64,000 nucleotides of DNA from DATCLS01 sp035296625 (GCA_035296625.1 DATHAO010000011.1:1-64000), one strand, 5' to 3'. Positions 26,881 through 35,952 are shown, counted from the first letter of the stretch. The notes: generated by a model from the letters alone, not told the origin. A program made the numbers and translations.

Positions 26881-29691
26881 GTGGGAGCGACCGCCTGGCC
26901 ACTCGAGGGACGGGCCGCGGAGCTGGCGGCGGCCCGCCGGGTGCTGGCGGCGGGCGGTCGCGGGTTGGTCGTCACGGGTCCGCTCGGCGTCGGCCGCAGC
27001 CGTCTGGCCGAGGAGGTCCTCGCCCAGGTGGAGGCCGCGGGTACCCCCGTCGTGCGCCTCGCCGCCACGCAGGCCGCGGCCACGATCCCCTACGGGGCCG
27101 CCGCTCCCCTGCTCGCCTCGTTCCCCGCCGGTGCGGGATCGGCGGACGCGGGTGGCTCGGCGACCGCGGCTTCGGACGCGGAAGTTCGCGCCGGCGCCAG
27201 TGCCGGCGCCAGTGCCGGCGCCGGCGCCACGGCCGGGACGAGCCCCGGGTCCGGCCCCGGGTGGGGCGACGACGACGTGCTGGTCGCCGCCCGCCGAGCC
27301 GTCGCCGAGCTCACGGCCGGAGGAGCCACGCTCGTCGTCGGCGTCGACGACGCCCACCTGCTCGACGAGGCGACTGCGACGCTGCTCGGCGAGCTTGTGG
27401 AGGACGGCCGGGTGCAGGTCCTGGCGACCGTGCGCGACGGTGATCCGGTCCACCGGGCGACCCGGGCGCTGTGGGAGGACCGGGGCTGGCCTCGGGTGGC
27501 CCTGGCCGAGCTCGATCAGGACCAGGTGCGGGTGCTCGTGGCCCACGCCTTCGGCGGCGAGGTCGAGTCGCTCACCGTCGAGCGCCTGTGGGACGCCACC
27601 CAGGGCAACGCCCTGTTCCTTCGCGAGCTGTGCCGCGAGGTGCTCGACTGCGGCGCCCTCCGGCGCCAGCACGGCGTGTGGGTGCTGGCATCCACCCCGT
27701 CCAGCGGCCCGCGCCTCCACGACCTGATCGCCGCCCGGGTCGGCCAGCTTTCGTCCGACGAGCGCTGGCTGGCCGGCCTGCTCGCCCTGGGTGAGCCGGT
27801 CCGGCTCGGCGTGGTCGAGGCGCTGTCGGCGCCGGACGTGCTCGACCGCTTGCGTACCCGCGACCTGGCCACCGTCGAGCGGGCCGAGGGGCGGTCCGTC
27901 GTGCGCCTGACCCACCCGCTCGTCGCCGAGGCGATCCGGGGCCGGCTGGGACCGCTCGAGGCCGGCGACATGTACGCCGCCCTCGTGCGGGGCACCCGGG
28001 CCGACGCCGAGGAACCGGGCGCCCGCCCGCTCGACGTCGACGACCGGTTGCGCCTTGCCGTGTGGTCGATCAGCAGCCACGACCAGGTCGATCCCGAACT
28101 GCTGGCGGCGGCCGCGCACGACGCTCTGCGCCGCCAGGACCCGGCCCTGGCCGAGCGCCTGGCCCGGGCGGCCCTCGGTCAAGCTCCGTCCACCGGCGTG
28201 GCCCGCACGCCGGCGCCGGTGCCCCCGCCCTGCCGCACGGGCTTCGCCGCCGCCCTCACGCTCGGCGAGGCGCTCGGTGACCTGCGCCGCCCCGACGAAG
28301 CCGAGGCCGTGCTCGCCCCGCTGGCGGTGCTGGCCACCGACGACGCGGAGCGGGCCCGGGTGGCGTCCGCCCGCATCGCCGACGCCATGCTCAGCCCCGA
28401 CAAGGTGGCGCACGTGCGGGAGGTGGCGCGGTCAACCGGCATCGCGGACCCCACGGCCGCCGACACGGTCCGCGCCGCCCTGGCCGATGCCCTCGGGCAC
28501 ATGGGTGAGCTCGACGAGGGCGGCTGCCTGGCGCTCGCCCTGCTGCACCGCACCGACGAGACGGTCCGGCTGCGCGCGCTGCCCACCGCCGCCACGCTGC
28601 TGATCCACGTGGGACGCGCCGACGACGCCGTCGGTGCAGCACGCGAGCTGCTGCCGGTCGCCGTGACCCACCAGGATGATCTCCTCCGGGCCCGAGGATG
28701 GACGGCCACCGCCGCGGTCGCGGCCCTCACGGCCGCCGGCCGGGCGCACGAGGCGGAGGCGATAGTCGAGGCCGCCACAGCGGACCGGGCCGCCCGCCGC
28801 CACCACGACGGGGGCACGCTCGCCCTGCTGCGGGGCCGGGCCGCGCTGGTGCGGGGGCGGCCGGTGACCGCCGGCATCGCCCTCGGCGAGGCGGCGATCG
28901 CCCTGCAGCGCGCGGACCCGCTCGGCCGCCGCGGCTGGGCGCTCGCCCTGCTGGCCGAGGCGCGCGCCCTCCTCGGCGACGGCGACGGGGCCCGGGACGC
29001 GCTCGACGCCCGCCCGATTCGGGGCCTCAGCCGCCGCTACGCCTGCGACGTCGAGCGGGCCGAGCTTTGGGTGGCGGCGGCGGAGGGTGACGTCACCGGC
29101 GCCACGCGGCGGGCGATCGAGCGGGCCGACGACGCCCGGGCCGCCGGCTACGTCGGCTTCGAGCTGCTGTTCCTCGAGGTGGCACTGCGCCTCGGCGGTC
29201 ACGGCGTCGGCGAACGCCTCGTGGCTGTCGCCGGCGGTGTCGACGGCGTGCGGGCCGAGGTGCTCGCCGCGCTCGCCGCCGGCCTGGCCGGCGCTGACGG
29301 GTGCGCGCTCGACGCGGTGGCCGACCGGTGCGTGGCGCTCGGCCTCGACCTGCACGCCGCCGAGGCGGCCGCCCACGCCGCCCGCGTCCACGACGAGGCG
29401 GGCGACGGTGCGCGAGCGACGGCCGCCGCCGAGCGAGCGCGCCACCTGCGCGCCGTATGCGAGGGCGCCAGCCCCCCGTCGCTGGCCACCGAGGCCGGCC
29501 TCGACGAGCTCACCCGCCGCGAGCGCGAAGTGGTGCTGCTGGCGGCGCGGGGCCTGTCCAGCCGGGCGATCGCCGACCGGCTCGAGCTGTCCGTGCGGAC
29601 CGTCGACAACCAGCTCGGCCGGGCGTACCGCAAGCTCGGCATCGCCGGGCGGGCCGAGCTCGCCACGCTCGCGCCCTTCCCCACGCCTTGA
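26881..29691 (+). CDS. large ATP-binding LuxR-family transcriptional regulator (LAL type)
   Basis: A 936-residue regulator with an N-terminal AAA/STAND-like ATPase, an alpha-helical TPR-like middle and a C-terminal LuxR helix-turn-helix (about 873-930; LTRREREVVLLAARGLSSRA, VRTVDNQLGRAYRKLGI). Walker A is GPLGVGRS at 33-40, with Arg in place of the usual Lys; Walker B is TLVVGVDDAHLL near 150. An Ala/Gly/Ser-rich insert (about 80-120) separates them, encoded partly by tandem GCCGGCGCCAGT units at 27190-27213. Such proteins usually activate a metabolic or secondary-metabolite operon; no obvious target is adjacent. Divergent from ftsK; ends 3 bp before the convergent mutM. Confidence 0.9.
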   Translation: MGATAWPLEGRAAELAAARRVLAAGGRGLVVTGPLGVGRSRLAEEVLAQVEAAGTPVVRLAATQAAATIPYGAAAPLLASFPAGAGSADAGGSATAASDAEVRAGASAGASAGAGATAGTSPGSGPGWGDDDVLVAARRAVAELTAGGATLVVGVDDAHLLDEATATLLGELVEDGRVQVLATVRDGDPVHRATRALWEDRGWPRVALAELDQDQVRVLVAHAFGGEVESLTVERLWDATQGNALFLRELCREVLDCGALRRQHGVWVLASTPSSGPRLHDLIAARVGQLSSDERWLAGLLALGEPVRLGVVEALSAPDVLDRLRTRDLATVERAEGRSVVRLTHPLVAEAIRGRLGPLEAGDMYAALVRGTRADAEEPGARPLDVDDRLRLAVWSISSHDQVDPELLAAAAHDALRRQDPALAERLARAALGQAPSTGVARTPAPVPPPCRTGFAAALTLGEALGDLRRPDEAEAVLAPLAVLATDDAERARVASARIADAMLSPDKVAHVREVARSTGIADPTAADTVRAALADALGHMGELDEGGCLALALLHRTDETVRLRALPTAATLLIHVGRADDAVGAARELLPVAVTHQDDLLRARGWTATAAVAALTAAGRAHEAEAIVEAATADRAARRHHDGGTLALLRGRAALVRGRPVTAGIALGEAAIALQRADPLGRRGWALALLAEARALLGDGDGARDALDARPIRGLSRRYACDVERAELWVAAAEGDVTGATRRAIERADDARAAGYVGFELLFLEVALRLGGHGVGERLVAVAGGVDGVRAEVLAALAAGLAGADGCALDAVADRCVALGLDLHAAEAAAHAARVHDEAGDGARATAAAERARHLRAVCEGASPPSLATEAGLDELTRREREVVLLAARGLSSRAIADRLELSVRTVDNQLGRAYRKLGIAGRAELATLAPFPTP

Positions 29692-29694
29692 GGG

Positions 29695-30534
29695 TCAGCG
29701 GCGCTGGCAGACCGGGCAGAACGTGGTCGAGCGGGCGTCGAGGACGATGCGGCGCAGCGGAGTGGCGCACCGCCGGCACGGCTCGCCGGCCCGGCCGTAG
29801 CAGTCGAGGCGGGTCTGGTTGCGGCCCCGCTCCCCCGCCACCGTGCGGTAGTCCCGCAGGGTCGTGCCGCCGTTCTCGACGCCTTCGGTCAGCACCGCCC
29901 GCAGGGCATCGAGCAGCGCCGCGGCCTGCGTCCGGGTCACGGACCGCCGCGCCGGGTGCAGGCGGGCCCGCCACAGCGCCTCGTCGGCGTAGATGTTGCC
30001 GACCCCGGCGATCGGACGTTGACTGAGCAGCTGCGTCTTGAGCGCCCGCCGGCTGCCTTGAAGGGCCCGCCAGAACGCCGGGTCGGTGAGCGCCGGGTCG
30101 AGGGCGTCGGGCCCCTGCACGCCGAGCGTGCCGTGGTGCTCGCCGGGGCGGACGACGGCGAGGCGGCCGAACCGGCGCACGTCGCGGTACTCCAGCGCCT
30201 CGCCGGCGCCGTGCCCAGCCCCGGCAGCCGTGCCGTCCGGGCCGCCGCCGTCGAGCACCCAGTGAGCCCGCACGTACGGGTCGCCGGGCTCTCCCTGGGG
30301 CCGGACCCGCAGCGAGCCCGTCATTCCCAGGTGGATCACCAGGTCACGGCCGTCGCCGAGCCCGAGGAGGAGATACTTGCCCTCCCGGCTCACCGTGTCG
30401 ACCGTCGCGCCGGCGGCGTCGAGCGCCGGGGTGAACTTCGGGTGCGGGAACGCCCAGGCGTCGACCAACCGGCGCCCCCGAAGGAGGGGCTCCAGCTGGC
30501 GGCGGATGGTTTCGACCTCGGGCAGCTCCGGCAC
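29695..30534 (-). CDS. mutM: formamidopyrimidine-DNA glycosylase
   Basis: Bifunctional glycosylase/AP lyase that removes 8-oxoguanine and formamidopyrimidines. The 279-residue protein begins MPELPEVETIRRQL, with the catalytic Pro after Met and the Glu next to it; Lys in REGKYLLL; QRPIAGVGNIYADEALW; and a C-terminal zinc finger with C-x7-C-x2-C spacing at its start and CPVC at its end, slightly wider than the usual C-x2-C half. It follows rnj by 19 bp on the same strand and converges with the LuxR-type gene. Confidence 0.93.
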   Translation of the reverse strand: MPELPEVETIRRQLEPLLRGRRLVDAWAFPHPKFTPALDAAGATVDTVSREGKYLLLGLGDGRDLVIHLGMTGSLRVRPQGEPGDPYVRAHWVLDGGGPDGTAAGAGHGAGEALEYRDVRRFGRLAVVRPGEHHGTLGVQGPDALDPALTDPAFWRALQGSRRALKTQLLSQRPIAGVGNIYADEALWRARLHPARRSVTRTQAAALLDALRAVLTEGVENGGTTLRDYRTVAGERGRNQTRLDCYGRAGEPCRRCATPLRRIVLDARSTTFCPVCQRR

Positions 30535-30553
30535 GGCAGTGCGCCCGGGGGGC

Positions 30554-32218
30554 TCAGGCCTCCATGACGACGGGGACGATCATCGGGCGCCGCTTCGTCG
30601 TGTCGGACACGAACCGCCCGGCGGCCCGTCGCACGACCCGCTGCAGATTCTCGATGTCGGTCGCGCCCGAGGAGAACGCCTCCTTCACGGCCGTGCGCAC
30701 CTCGTCGGCGCACTCGGCGAGCAGGGGCTCGGCTTCGGGGGCGTAGACCCAGCCGCGGGTGATGACCTCCGGGCCGGTGATGATGGCGCCGGTGGCCACG
30801 TCGATCGTGAGGATGATCACGACGACACCCTCCTCGGCCAGCACGCGGCGGTCGCGGAGCACCCCGTGGCCCACGTCGCCGACGATGCCGTCGACGTAGA
30901 GGTACCCGGCCGGCACGTCGGTCTCGTGGCGCAGGCCCTGCTCGTCGAGCACGAGCTGGTTGCCGTCGACGCAGACGAGCGCGTGGTCGCCGTCGACCAC
31001 GCCCATGCCGGTGGCGAGCCTGGCGTGCGCCACCATGTGGCGGTACTCACCGTGGACCGGCACGAACCACTCCGGCCGGACGATCGACAGCAGGGTCTTG
31101 AGCTCCTCCTGCTTGGCGTGGCCGGAGGCGTGCACGTCCTCGATGCCCGAGTGCACGACCTCGGCGCCCAGGCGGACGAGGCCGTCGATGACCTTTGAGA
31201 CGTTCATCTCGTTGCCGGGGATGGGGTGCGAGGAGAGGATGACCGTGTCGTGCGGGCCGACCTCGAGCCACCGGTTGTTGCGGGTCGCCATCAGCGCCAG
31301 GGCCGACATGGGCTCGCCCTGGCTGCCGGTGGAGATGACGCACACCTGGCCCGGCGGCAGGTCGCTGATGTCGTCGATGTCGACCAGCGCGTGGTCGGGG
31401 ATGCGCAGCAGGCCCATCTCGCGGGCCAGGCGCACGTTCTTCTTCATCGACAGGCCCAGAGTCGCCACCTTGCGCCCGAAGGACAAGGCGGCATCGGCGA
31501 TCTGCTGCACGCGGTGGATGTGGCTGGCGAAGCAGGCGATGACGATGCGCCGGCCCTCGTGGGCGTGGAACAGGTCGAAGAGCACCTTGCCCACCGACGT
31601 CTCGCTGCCGGAGTGGCCCTTCTCGTCCGCGTTCGTCGAGTCGGACAGCAGGACGCGGATGCCCTCGTCCTTCGCCATGGCGCCGATGAGCGCCAGGTCC
31701 GTGAGCCGCCCGTCGACCGGCGTGAGGTCGAGCTTGAAGTCGCCCGAGTGCAGGATCGTGCCCTGGGGCGTGTGGAACGCCGTGGCGAAGCCGTGGGGCA
31801 CCGAGTGCGTGACCGGGATGAACTCGACCTCGACCGGGCCGATCTGCCGGCGCTCGCCGTCGGTGACAGGGATCAGCTCGGTGCGATCGAGCAGACCCGC
31901 CTCCTCGATGCGGTTCCGGGATAGGCCGAGCGTCAGGGCTGACCCGTAGATCGGGAACGACATCTCGCGGAGCAGGTAGCTGAGGCCACCCATGTGGTCC
32001 TCGTGACCGTGCGTGATGATCGCCCCGTCGATGCGGTCGGCGTTCTGGCGCAGGTAGGTGAAGTCGGGCAGGACGAGGTCGACGCCGAGCATGTCGAGGT
32101 CGGGGAACATGAGCCCGACGTCGAGGAGCAGGATGCGGCCCTCGACCTCGATGCAGGCGCAGTTGCGCCCGATCTCGCCGAGACCACCGAGGAACGTGAT
32201 GCGTACCGGTGCGGTCAT
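30554..32218 (-). CDS. rnj: ribonuclease J
   Basis: Metallo-beta-lactamase/beta-CASP nuclease with 5'-exo and endonuclease activity in mRNA turnover and rRNA maturation. The 554-residue protein has the zinc motif HGHEDHMGG at 70-78, SGDFKLD, LLSDSTNAD, and HASGHAKQEEL of the beta-CASP region. ATG at 32216-32218 (MTAPVRITFLGGLGEIG) is the canonical start; an in-frame codon 10 residues upstream adds nothing conserved. It lies downstream of dapA, the usual actinobacterial dapA-rnj pair, and 19 bp before mutM. Confidence 0.96.
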   Translation of the reverse strand: MTAPVRITFLGGLGEIGRNCACIEVEGRILLLDVGLMFPDLDMLGVDLVLPDFTYLRQNADRIDGAIITHGHEDHMGGLSYLLREMSFPIYGSALTLGLSRNRIEEAGLLDRTELIPVTDGERRQIGPVEVEFIPVTHSVPHGFATAFHTPQGTILHSGDFKLDLTPVDGRLTDLALIGAMAKDEGIRVLLSDSTNADEKGHSGSETSVGKVLFDLFHAHEGRRIVIACFASHIHRVQQIADAALSFGRKVATLGLSMKKNVRLAREMGLLRIPDHALVDIDDISDLPPGQVCVISTGSQGEPMSALALMATRNNRWLEVGPHDTVILSSHPIPGNEMNVSKVIDGLVRLGAEVVHSGIEDVHASGHAKQEELKTLLSIVRPEWFVPVHGEYRHMVAHARLATGMGVVDGDHALVCVDGNQLVLDEQGLRHETDVPAGYLYVDGIVGDVGHGVLRDRRVLAEEGVVVIILTIDVATGAIITGPEVITRGWVYAPEAEPLLAECADEVRTAVKEAFSSGATDIENLQRVVRRAAGRFVSDTTKRRPMIVPVVMEA

Positions 32219-32315
32219 GAGCTCGCTCGACGGTAGCCGCTGCACCAAGTGGTCGAAACCGGCGGCGCGGGCGCGTGGGGGCGGGGCCCGGCGTCCCCCT
32301 CGGGGGCGGCGGCCG

Positions 32316-33209
32316 TCACCGCGACACGCCGAGGGCCCCGACGACGCGGCGGGCCTCGGCCATCGCCTCGTCGCTCACCGGGGGCAGCGGCAGGCGGCAC
32401 GGACCGCCCGGCAGGCCGGACACGGCGAGGGCCGCCTTGACCGCGGACGCCTGCACCCATGTGGGACCCACCTCGAACGCGAACGAGTCGAGCAGCCGGG
32501 CGTTGATCTCACGGGCAGTCTCGAGGTCGCCCTTGGCGAACGCGGCGATCATCTCGGCGTGCAGCTCGCCCGACCAGTGGGTGGCGACGCCGATGACGCC
32601 GACGGCACCCACGGCAAGCAGCGGCAGGGTGAGGGCGTCGTCGCCGGACCAGACGTCGAAGTCGTCGGGCGACGCAGCCACGACGCGGGCGGTGGCGCCG
32701 GGGTCGCCGCCCGCGTCCTTGAGCCCGACGATGCCGGGCACCTCGGTGGCTAGGCGCACGATGACGTCGGCGGCGATGGCCCGCCCGGTGCGGGCCGGCA
32801 CGTCGTACATCACGATCGGCAGGTCCACGGCGGCGGCGACGGCCCGCATGTGGGCCTCGATGCCGGCCTGGGGCGGGCGGTTGTAGTACGGCGACACGAC
32901 GAGCAGGCCGTCGACGCCGGTCTCGGCCGCCCGCTGGGAGAGGCCGATCGTGTGGCGGGTGTCGTTGCTGCCGGTGCCGGCCAGCAGGGGGACGTCGACC
33001 GCGGCGCGCACGGCCCGCCACAGCTCGACCTTCTCGTCGTCGGACAGCGTCGGGGCCTCGCCGGTGGTGCCGGCCACGACGAGGCCCTCGGTGCCGTGGG
33101 CGACGAGCCAGCGGGCGAGCTCGGCGGCCCCGTCGAGGTCGAGCCCCCCGTCGTCGTCGAACGGGGTGGCCATGGCGGTGACGACCTTGCCGAAACGGGC
33201 GTTGCCCAT
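32316..33209 (-). CDS. dapA: 4-hydroxy-tetrahydrodipicolinate synthase
   Basis: Condenses pyruvate and aspartate semialdehyde at the entry of the DAP pathway. The 297-residue TIM-barrel has TTGE at 48-51, PYYNRP at 107-112, Tyr135 in MYDVPARTG and the Schiff-base Lys164 in VGLKDAGG. The start is ATG 33207-33209 with a GAGGAG ribosome-binding site; the frame extends upstream through a strong palindrome and is not coding there. Next to rnj. Likely the biosynthetic enzyme, in contrast to the shorter paralogue at 41.2 kb. Confidence 0.95.
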   Translation of the reverse strand: MGNARFGKVVTAMATPFDDDGGLDLDGAAELARWLVAHGTEGLVVAGTTGEAPTLSDDEKVELWRAVRAAVDVPLLAGTGSNDTRHTIGLSQRAAETGVDGLLVVSPYYNRPPQAGIEAHMRAVAAAVDLPIVMYDVPARTGRAIAADVIVRLATEVPGIVGLKDAGGDPGATARVVAASPDDFDVWSGDDALTLPLLAVGAVGVIGVATHWSGELHAEMIAAFAKGDLETAREINARLLDSFAFEVGPTWVQASAVKAALAVSGLPGGPCRLPLPPVSDEAMAEARRVVGALGVSR

Positions 33210-33233
33210 CACGTCGCTCCTCGGTTGCGGCAC

Positions 33234-33277
33234 TGTTGTGCAGACCGTGCGGTCAGGACCGCACCTCGTGCACAACA
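33234..33277. promoter_or_regulatory. nested inverted repeats in front of dapA
   Basis: Outer arms TGTTGTGCA (33234-33242) and TGCACAACA (33269-33277) enclose an inner perfect palindrome GTGCGGTC-AG-GACCGCAC (33247-33264). The element lies 25-68 nt upstream of the dapA ATG and 36 nt after the stop of the winged-helix gene. It could be that gene's terminator, a dapA leader element or an operator. Confidence 0.6.
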
Positions 33278-33312
33278 TTGGCTCATGCGGGCGGGCGGGT
33301 CGGCGAGGGCGG

Positions 33313-33948
33313 TCACGGGCCGACCTCGCCGGCGCGGTCGAGCCCGAGCGTGGCGAGGAGGTCCTCGTGCAGCTCGAACCAGACCGTGTGGTAGCTGGGG
33401 ATGGCGGGCTTGGTGAACCAGTCGGTGTCGCCCGCCCGGACCCGCTCGACGGCGTGGCCGAGCCGGGGCCCGTAGGGCCGGTAGCGGTCGAGCGCGCCGC
33501 CCAGCCGGTCGCACACGGGCGTGGCGTCGGCGTGCACGGCGGCGAGCTCTCCGACCACCGCCCGGTCGTAGGCGGCGTCCGCGTGGTCGTTGCGGACGGG
33601 GCGTCCGCCGCGGTGGCGGACCTGCCAGCGGCTGCACACGTCGAGCACCCGGGGGTTGAGCCGGCGGAACCCGCCGTAGGCCGCCTCGACCATGCCCCGC
33701 ACGGCGGTGATCTCGGCCTCGGCGGCCAGCAGGACCTCGTGGGCGGTGCGACCGGCGGGCGTGAGCGACCAGCCCGTCAGGGCGCCGGTGCGGTGCACGA
33801 CCAGGCCGGCGGCCTCCAGCGCGGTGAGCTCGTCGGCCACGTCCGAGGCCGTCAGGCCCACCGCCTCGGCGACGGCGGGCGGCTCGGCGACAGCCTTCAG
33901 GCGCAGGCCGTGGAGCACCAGGAGACGAGGATCCGACCGGCGCGCCAC
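33313..33948 (-). CDS. winged-helix domain protein of unknown function
   Basis: A 211-residue protein. The first 80 residues look like a MarR-type winged helix (VAEAVGLTASDVADELTALE, AAGLVVHRTGALTGWSLTPA), with the recognition helix and wing in the usual order; residues 85-211 form an alpha-helical domain I cannot place (WFTKPAIPSYHTVWFELHED is distinctive). It may be a transcription factor or an enzyme-associated regulator. Start GTG 33946-33948 was chosen because TACCCT lies 6 nt upstream (leaderless geometry) and no Shine-Dalgarno is present. On the same strand as dapA, 103 bp upstream. Confidence 0.75.
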   Translation of the reverse strand: MARRSDPRLLVLHGLRLKAVAEPPAVAEAVGLTASDVADELTALEAAGLVVHRTGALTGWSLTPAGRTAHEVLLAAEAEITAVRGMVEAAYGGFRRLNPRVLDVCSRWQVRHRGGRPVRNDHADAAYDRAVVGELAAVHADATPVCDRLGGALDRYRPYGPRLGHAVERVRAGDTDWFTKPAIPSYHTVWFELHEDLLATLGLDRAGEVGP

Positions 33949-33954
33949 GGGCGC

Positions 33955-33960
33955 AGGGTA
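33955..33960 (-). promoter_or_regulatory. -10 element of the winged-helix gene
   Basis: TACCCT on the minus strand with exactly 6 nt to the GTG start. Confidence 0.55.
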
Positions 33961-34028
33961 CCAGCGGCCGTCCCGCCGTCCCGGGGACGTGGGCCTCACG
34001 CCGGCTCTGCGGCGAGAAGCCGGCCCGG

Positions 34029-34934
34029 CTAGCGCGCGGCAGCCCTGGCCCGGGCCAGGAGCCCCGTGGCCAGGCGCCCGGCGGCCGCCGGTGCCCGGTC
34101 GAGCCACAGCTGCGGCTCGACCAGCTCGAGCTCGACGATCAGCAGCTCGTCGCCGTGCTCGATCACGTCGACGCGGGCGTAGGCCGGGGCCACCGGCAGT
34201 GAGGCCAGCGCCCCGCGGGCCAGGGCCGAGAGCCGGTCGGTCAGCGGCTCGGTCTCGACGGTCCCGCCCCGGTGGGAGTGGATGCGGAACTCACCGGCGG
34301 CCGCGCGCTTGCGGACGGCGTGGGTCGGTTCACCCTCGACGCAGACGATCGACACCTCACCGGCCTGCTCGATGCCGTCGAGGTAGGGCTGCACGACCAC
34401 GTCGACGCCGCCGTCTGCCGCCAGCGTGAGGGCGTCCAGGTCGGCCTGCGTGGCGTCGCGCACGACGCCGTCGCCGCCGGCGCCCACGGCGGGCTTCACC
34501 ACGGCGCCCGGCCAGCCGACGTGCGCCAGCTCGACGGTCATGCCGGCGGGCACCACGAGCGTGGGCACGGCGTCGTCGAGGTCGGTGAGGTACCCCTTGT
34601 GCAGGTTGTCGAGCACGAGGCGGGGCGGATTCACCAGCGTCGAGCTCATTGCCACGTCCACGACCCAGTCGCGGAAGGCGTCGATCCGCTCGGGGTAGTC
34701 CCACGTCGAGCGGATGACGACCAGGTCGAAGTCGGACCAGTCGACCGCCGCGTCGGTCCAGGTGACCCAGCAGGCATCGGCGCCGTGCTGGGTGAGCGCG
34801 TCGGTCAGCACGGCGTCCACACCCTCACCGTCGGCGTGCTCCGCGCAGGTCACGAGAGCGACGCACACGGGGCCGGCGCCTGTCTCGGTGTCGCCCGTAC
34901 CCCAGAAGGCTGCGGCGTCACGGACAGTGGTCAC
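34029..34934 (-). CDS. ATP-grasp domain protein (RimK/glutathione synthetase-like)
   Basis: A 301-residue ATP-grasp enzyme. Seen: an N-terminal pre-ATP-grasp domain (VALVTCAEHADGEGVDAVLT, FDLVVIRSTWDYPERIDAF), the lysine of the ATP-binding loop in VVKPAVGAGGDGV, IVCVEGEPTHAVRKRAA, and a C-terminal ELELVEPQLWLD with metal-binding acidic residues. These enzymes ligate a carboxylate to an amine, often an amino acid or peptide; the substrate is unknown. GTG start at 34932-34934 with a TATCCT element 7 nt upstream and no Shine-Dalgarno. Ends 80 bp before the winged-helix gene. Confidence 0.82.
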   Translation of the reverse strand: MTTVRDAAAFWGTGDTETGAGPVCVALVTCAEHADGEGVDAVLTDALTQHGADACWVTWTDAAVDWSDFDLVVIRSTWDYPERIDAFRDWVVDVAMSSTLVNPPRLVLDNLHKGYLTDLDDAVPTLVVPAGMTVELAHVGWPGAVVKPAVGAGGDGVVRDATQADLDALTLAADGGVDVVVQPYLDGIEQAGEVSIVCVEGEPTHAVRKRAAAGEFRIHSHRGGTVETEPLTDRLSALARGALASLPVAPAYARVDVIEHGDELLIVELELVEPQLWLDRAPAAAGRLATGLLARARAAAR

Positions 34935-34941
34935 TTACGGC

Positions 34942-34947
34942 AGGATA
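34942..34947 (-). promoter_or_regulatory. -10 element of the ATP-grasp gene
   Basis: TATCCT on the minus strand with 7 nt to the GTG start. Confidence 0.6.
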
Positions 34948-35079
34948 CGCCCGCAGGGCCCTGACGGGGCCCGCCCGGCTGCGGAAATTCCCTCACATGT
35001 CCGTGTGTCCGACGATATTCACCGGGTCGCGGGTGAGCACCCAGCGTGTTGACGCCCGCCGGCGCCGCCTCGGGCCGCC

Positions 35080-35105
35080 GGAGCAGCCGGGTCGGGGCCT
35101 GCTCC
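35080..35105 (-). terminator. hairpin after the SURF1 gene
   Basis: GGAGCAG and CTGCTCC form a perfect 7-bp stem with a 12-nt loop, 7 nt beyond the SURF1 stop. Confidence 0.4.
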
Positions 35106-35112
35106 TGCACGG

Positions 35113-35940
35113 TCAGGTGCCCCCGCGCAGGAGCCCCTCGATCTCCCGGTCGAGGTCGTCGCCGCCGGGGTCACCGTCGCCGCCCTCGGCGTCGTCGACC
35201 TCCTTGCCCCGACGGACGACCACCCGGCGCAGGATGATCGGGTAGCCGACCGCGGCGATCGTTGCGAAGATGAACCACTGGACCGCGTAGCCCAGGTGCG
35301 GCCCCTCGGACAGCTCGGGCGCCGGCAGCGCCAGCAGCTCGGGCCCCTCCGGGGCGCCGGAGGCCGCGGCGGCCATCGCCGGCTCCTCGGGGTCGGACGA
35401 CTTGGCCTGCACGAAGCCGGGGAGCAGGTCGTCGGCGGCGCGCAGGGCCGACAGGTCGCGTCCCGCCGTGCCGCCCAGCCGGTCGGGATCGACGACGAGG
35501 CCGGTGACCGTCACCGAGCCGGCGGCCGGGTCGGGCTGGGGCACCGAGCCGTCGGCGGCGAAGCCGGTGAACCCGCGGATCACCGCCACCCGGTCGCCGG
35601 TCGACAGCGTGAGCGGGGTGACGAGCCAGGCGCCGGGCGCGCCGTCCTGGCTGCGGTTGCGGACGACGACGGTGGCGTCGACGTCGTAGGTCCCCGACGC
35701 GGTGACCTCGCGGAAGCGGGTGCCGTCGACCGCGGCGTCGCCGTCGCCGGGCGCGAGCAGGTCCTCGACCGGGACCGTCGGCTCGTCCATACGGGCCTCG
35801 ACCAGCGCGTTGCGGTCGCGCTTCTCGTCGAGGCGGCGCAGCTGCCAGAACCCGAGGTTGACCATGGTGACGGCGAGCAGCGCCACGAGCAGGTGCGACA
35901 GCAGCCACCGGGGGCGCAGCAGGAAGCGGGCACGGGCCAC
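35113..35940 (-). CDS. SURF1 family protein (cytochrome oxidase assembly factor)
   Basis: SURF1 proteins help insert heme into aa3-type cytochrome oxidase. The 275-residue protein has the two-segment layout: an N-terminal membrane helix running into NLGFWQLRRLDEKRDRN (the family W-Q-x-x-R motif), an extracytoplasmic domain with RNRSQDGAPGAWLVTPLTL and VAVIRGFTG, and a C-terminal membrane helix (YAVQWFIFATIAAVGYPIIL) followed by a charged tail. No oxidase subunit gene is nearby. The start is a GTG at 35938-35940 with TAGCCT 6 nt upstream. Confidence 0.9.
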   Translation of the reverse strand: MARARFLLRPRWLLSHLLVALLAVTMVNLGFWQLRRLDEKRDRNALVEARMDEPTVPVEDLLAPGDGDAAVDGTRFREVTASGTYDVDATVVVRNRSQDGAPGAWLVTPLTLSTGDRVAVIRGFTGFAADGSVPQPDPAAGSVTVTGLVVDPDRLGGTAGRDLSALRAADDLLPGFVQAKSSDPEEPAMAAAASGAPEGPELLALPAPELSEGPHLGYAVQWFIFATIAAVGYPIILRRVVVRRGKEVDDAEGGDGDPGGDDLDREIEGLLRGGT

Positions 35941-35946
35941 CCGTCC

Positions 35947-35952
35947 AGGCTA
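35947..35952 (-). promoter_or_regulatory. -10 element of the SURF1 gene
   Basis: TAGCCT on the minus strand, 6 nt from the GTG start. Confidence 0.55.

Noticed and set aside
26773..28413. Long upstream extension of ftsK (more than 500 codons)
   Set aside because: It lies antisense to the LuxR-type regulator and has no FtsK similarity; the basic arm and four membrane helices begin right after GTG 26770-26772.
34981..35030. Locally AT-richer patch upstream of the ATP-grasp gene, considered as a foreign insert or RNA gene
   Set aside because: Only about 50 bp, no inverted ends, no stable fold, no gene; more likely promoter-proximal sequence.
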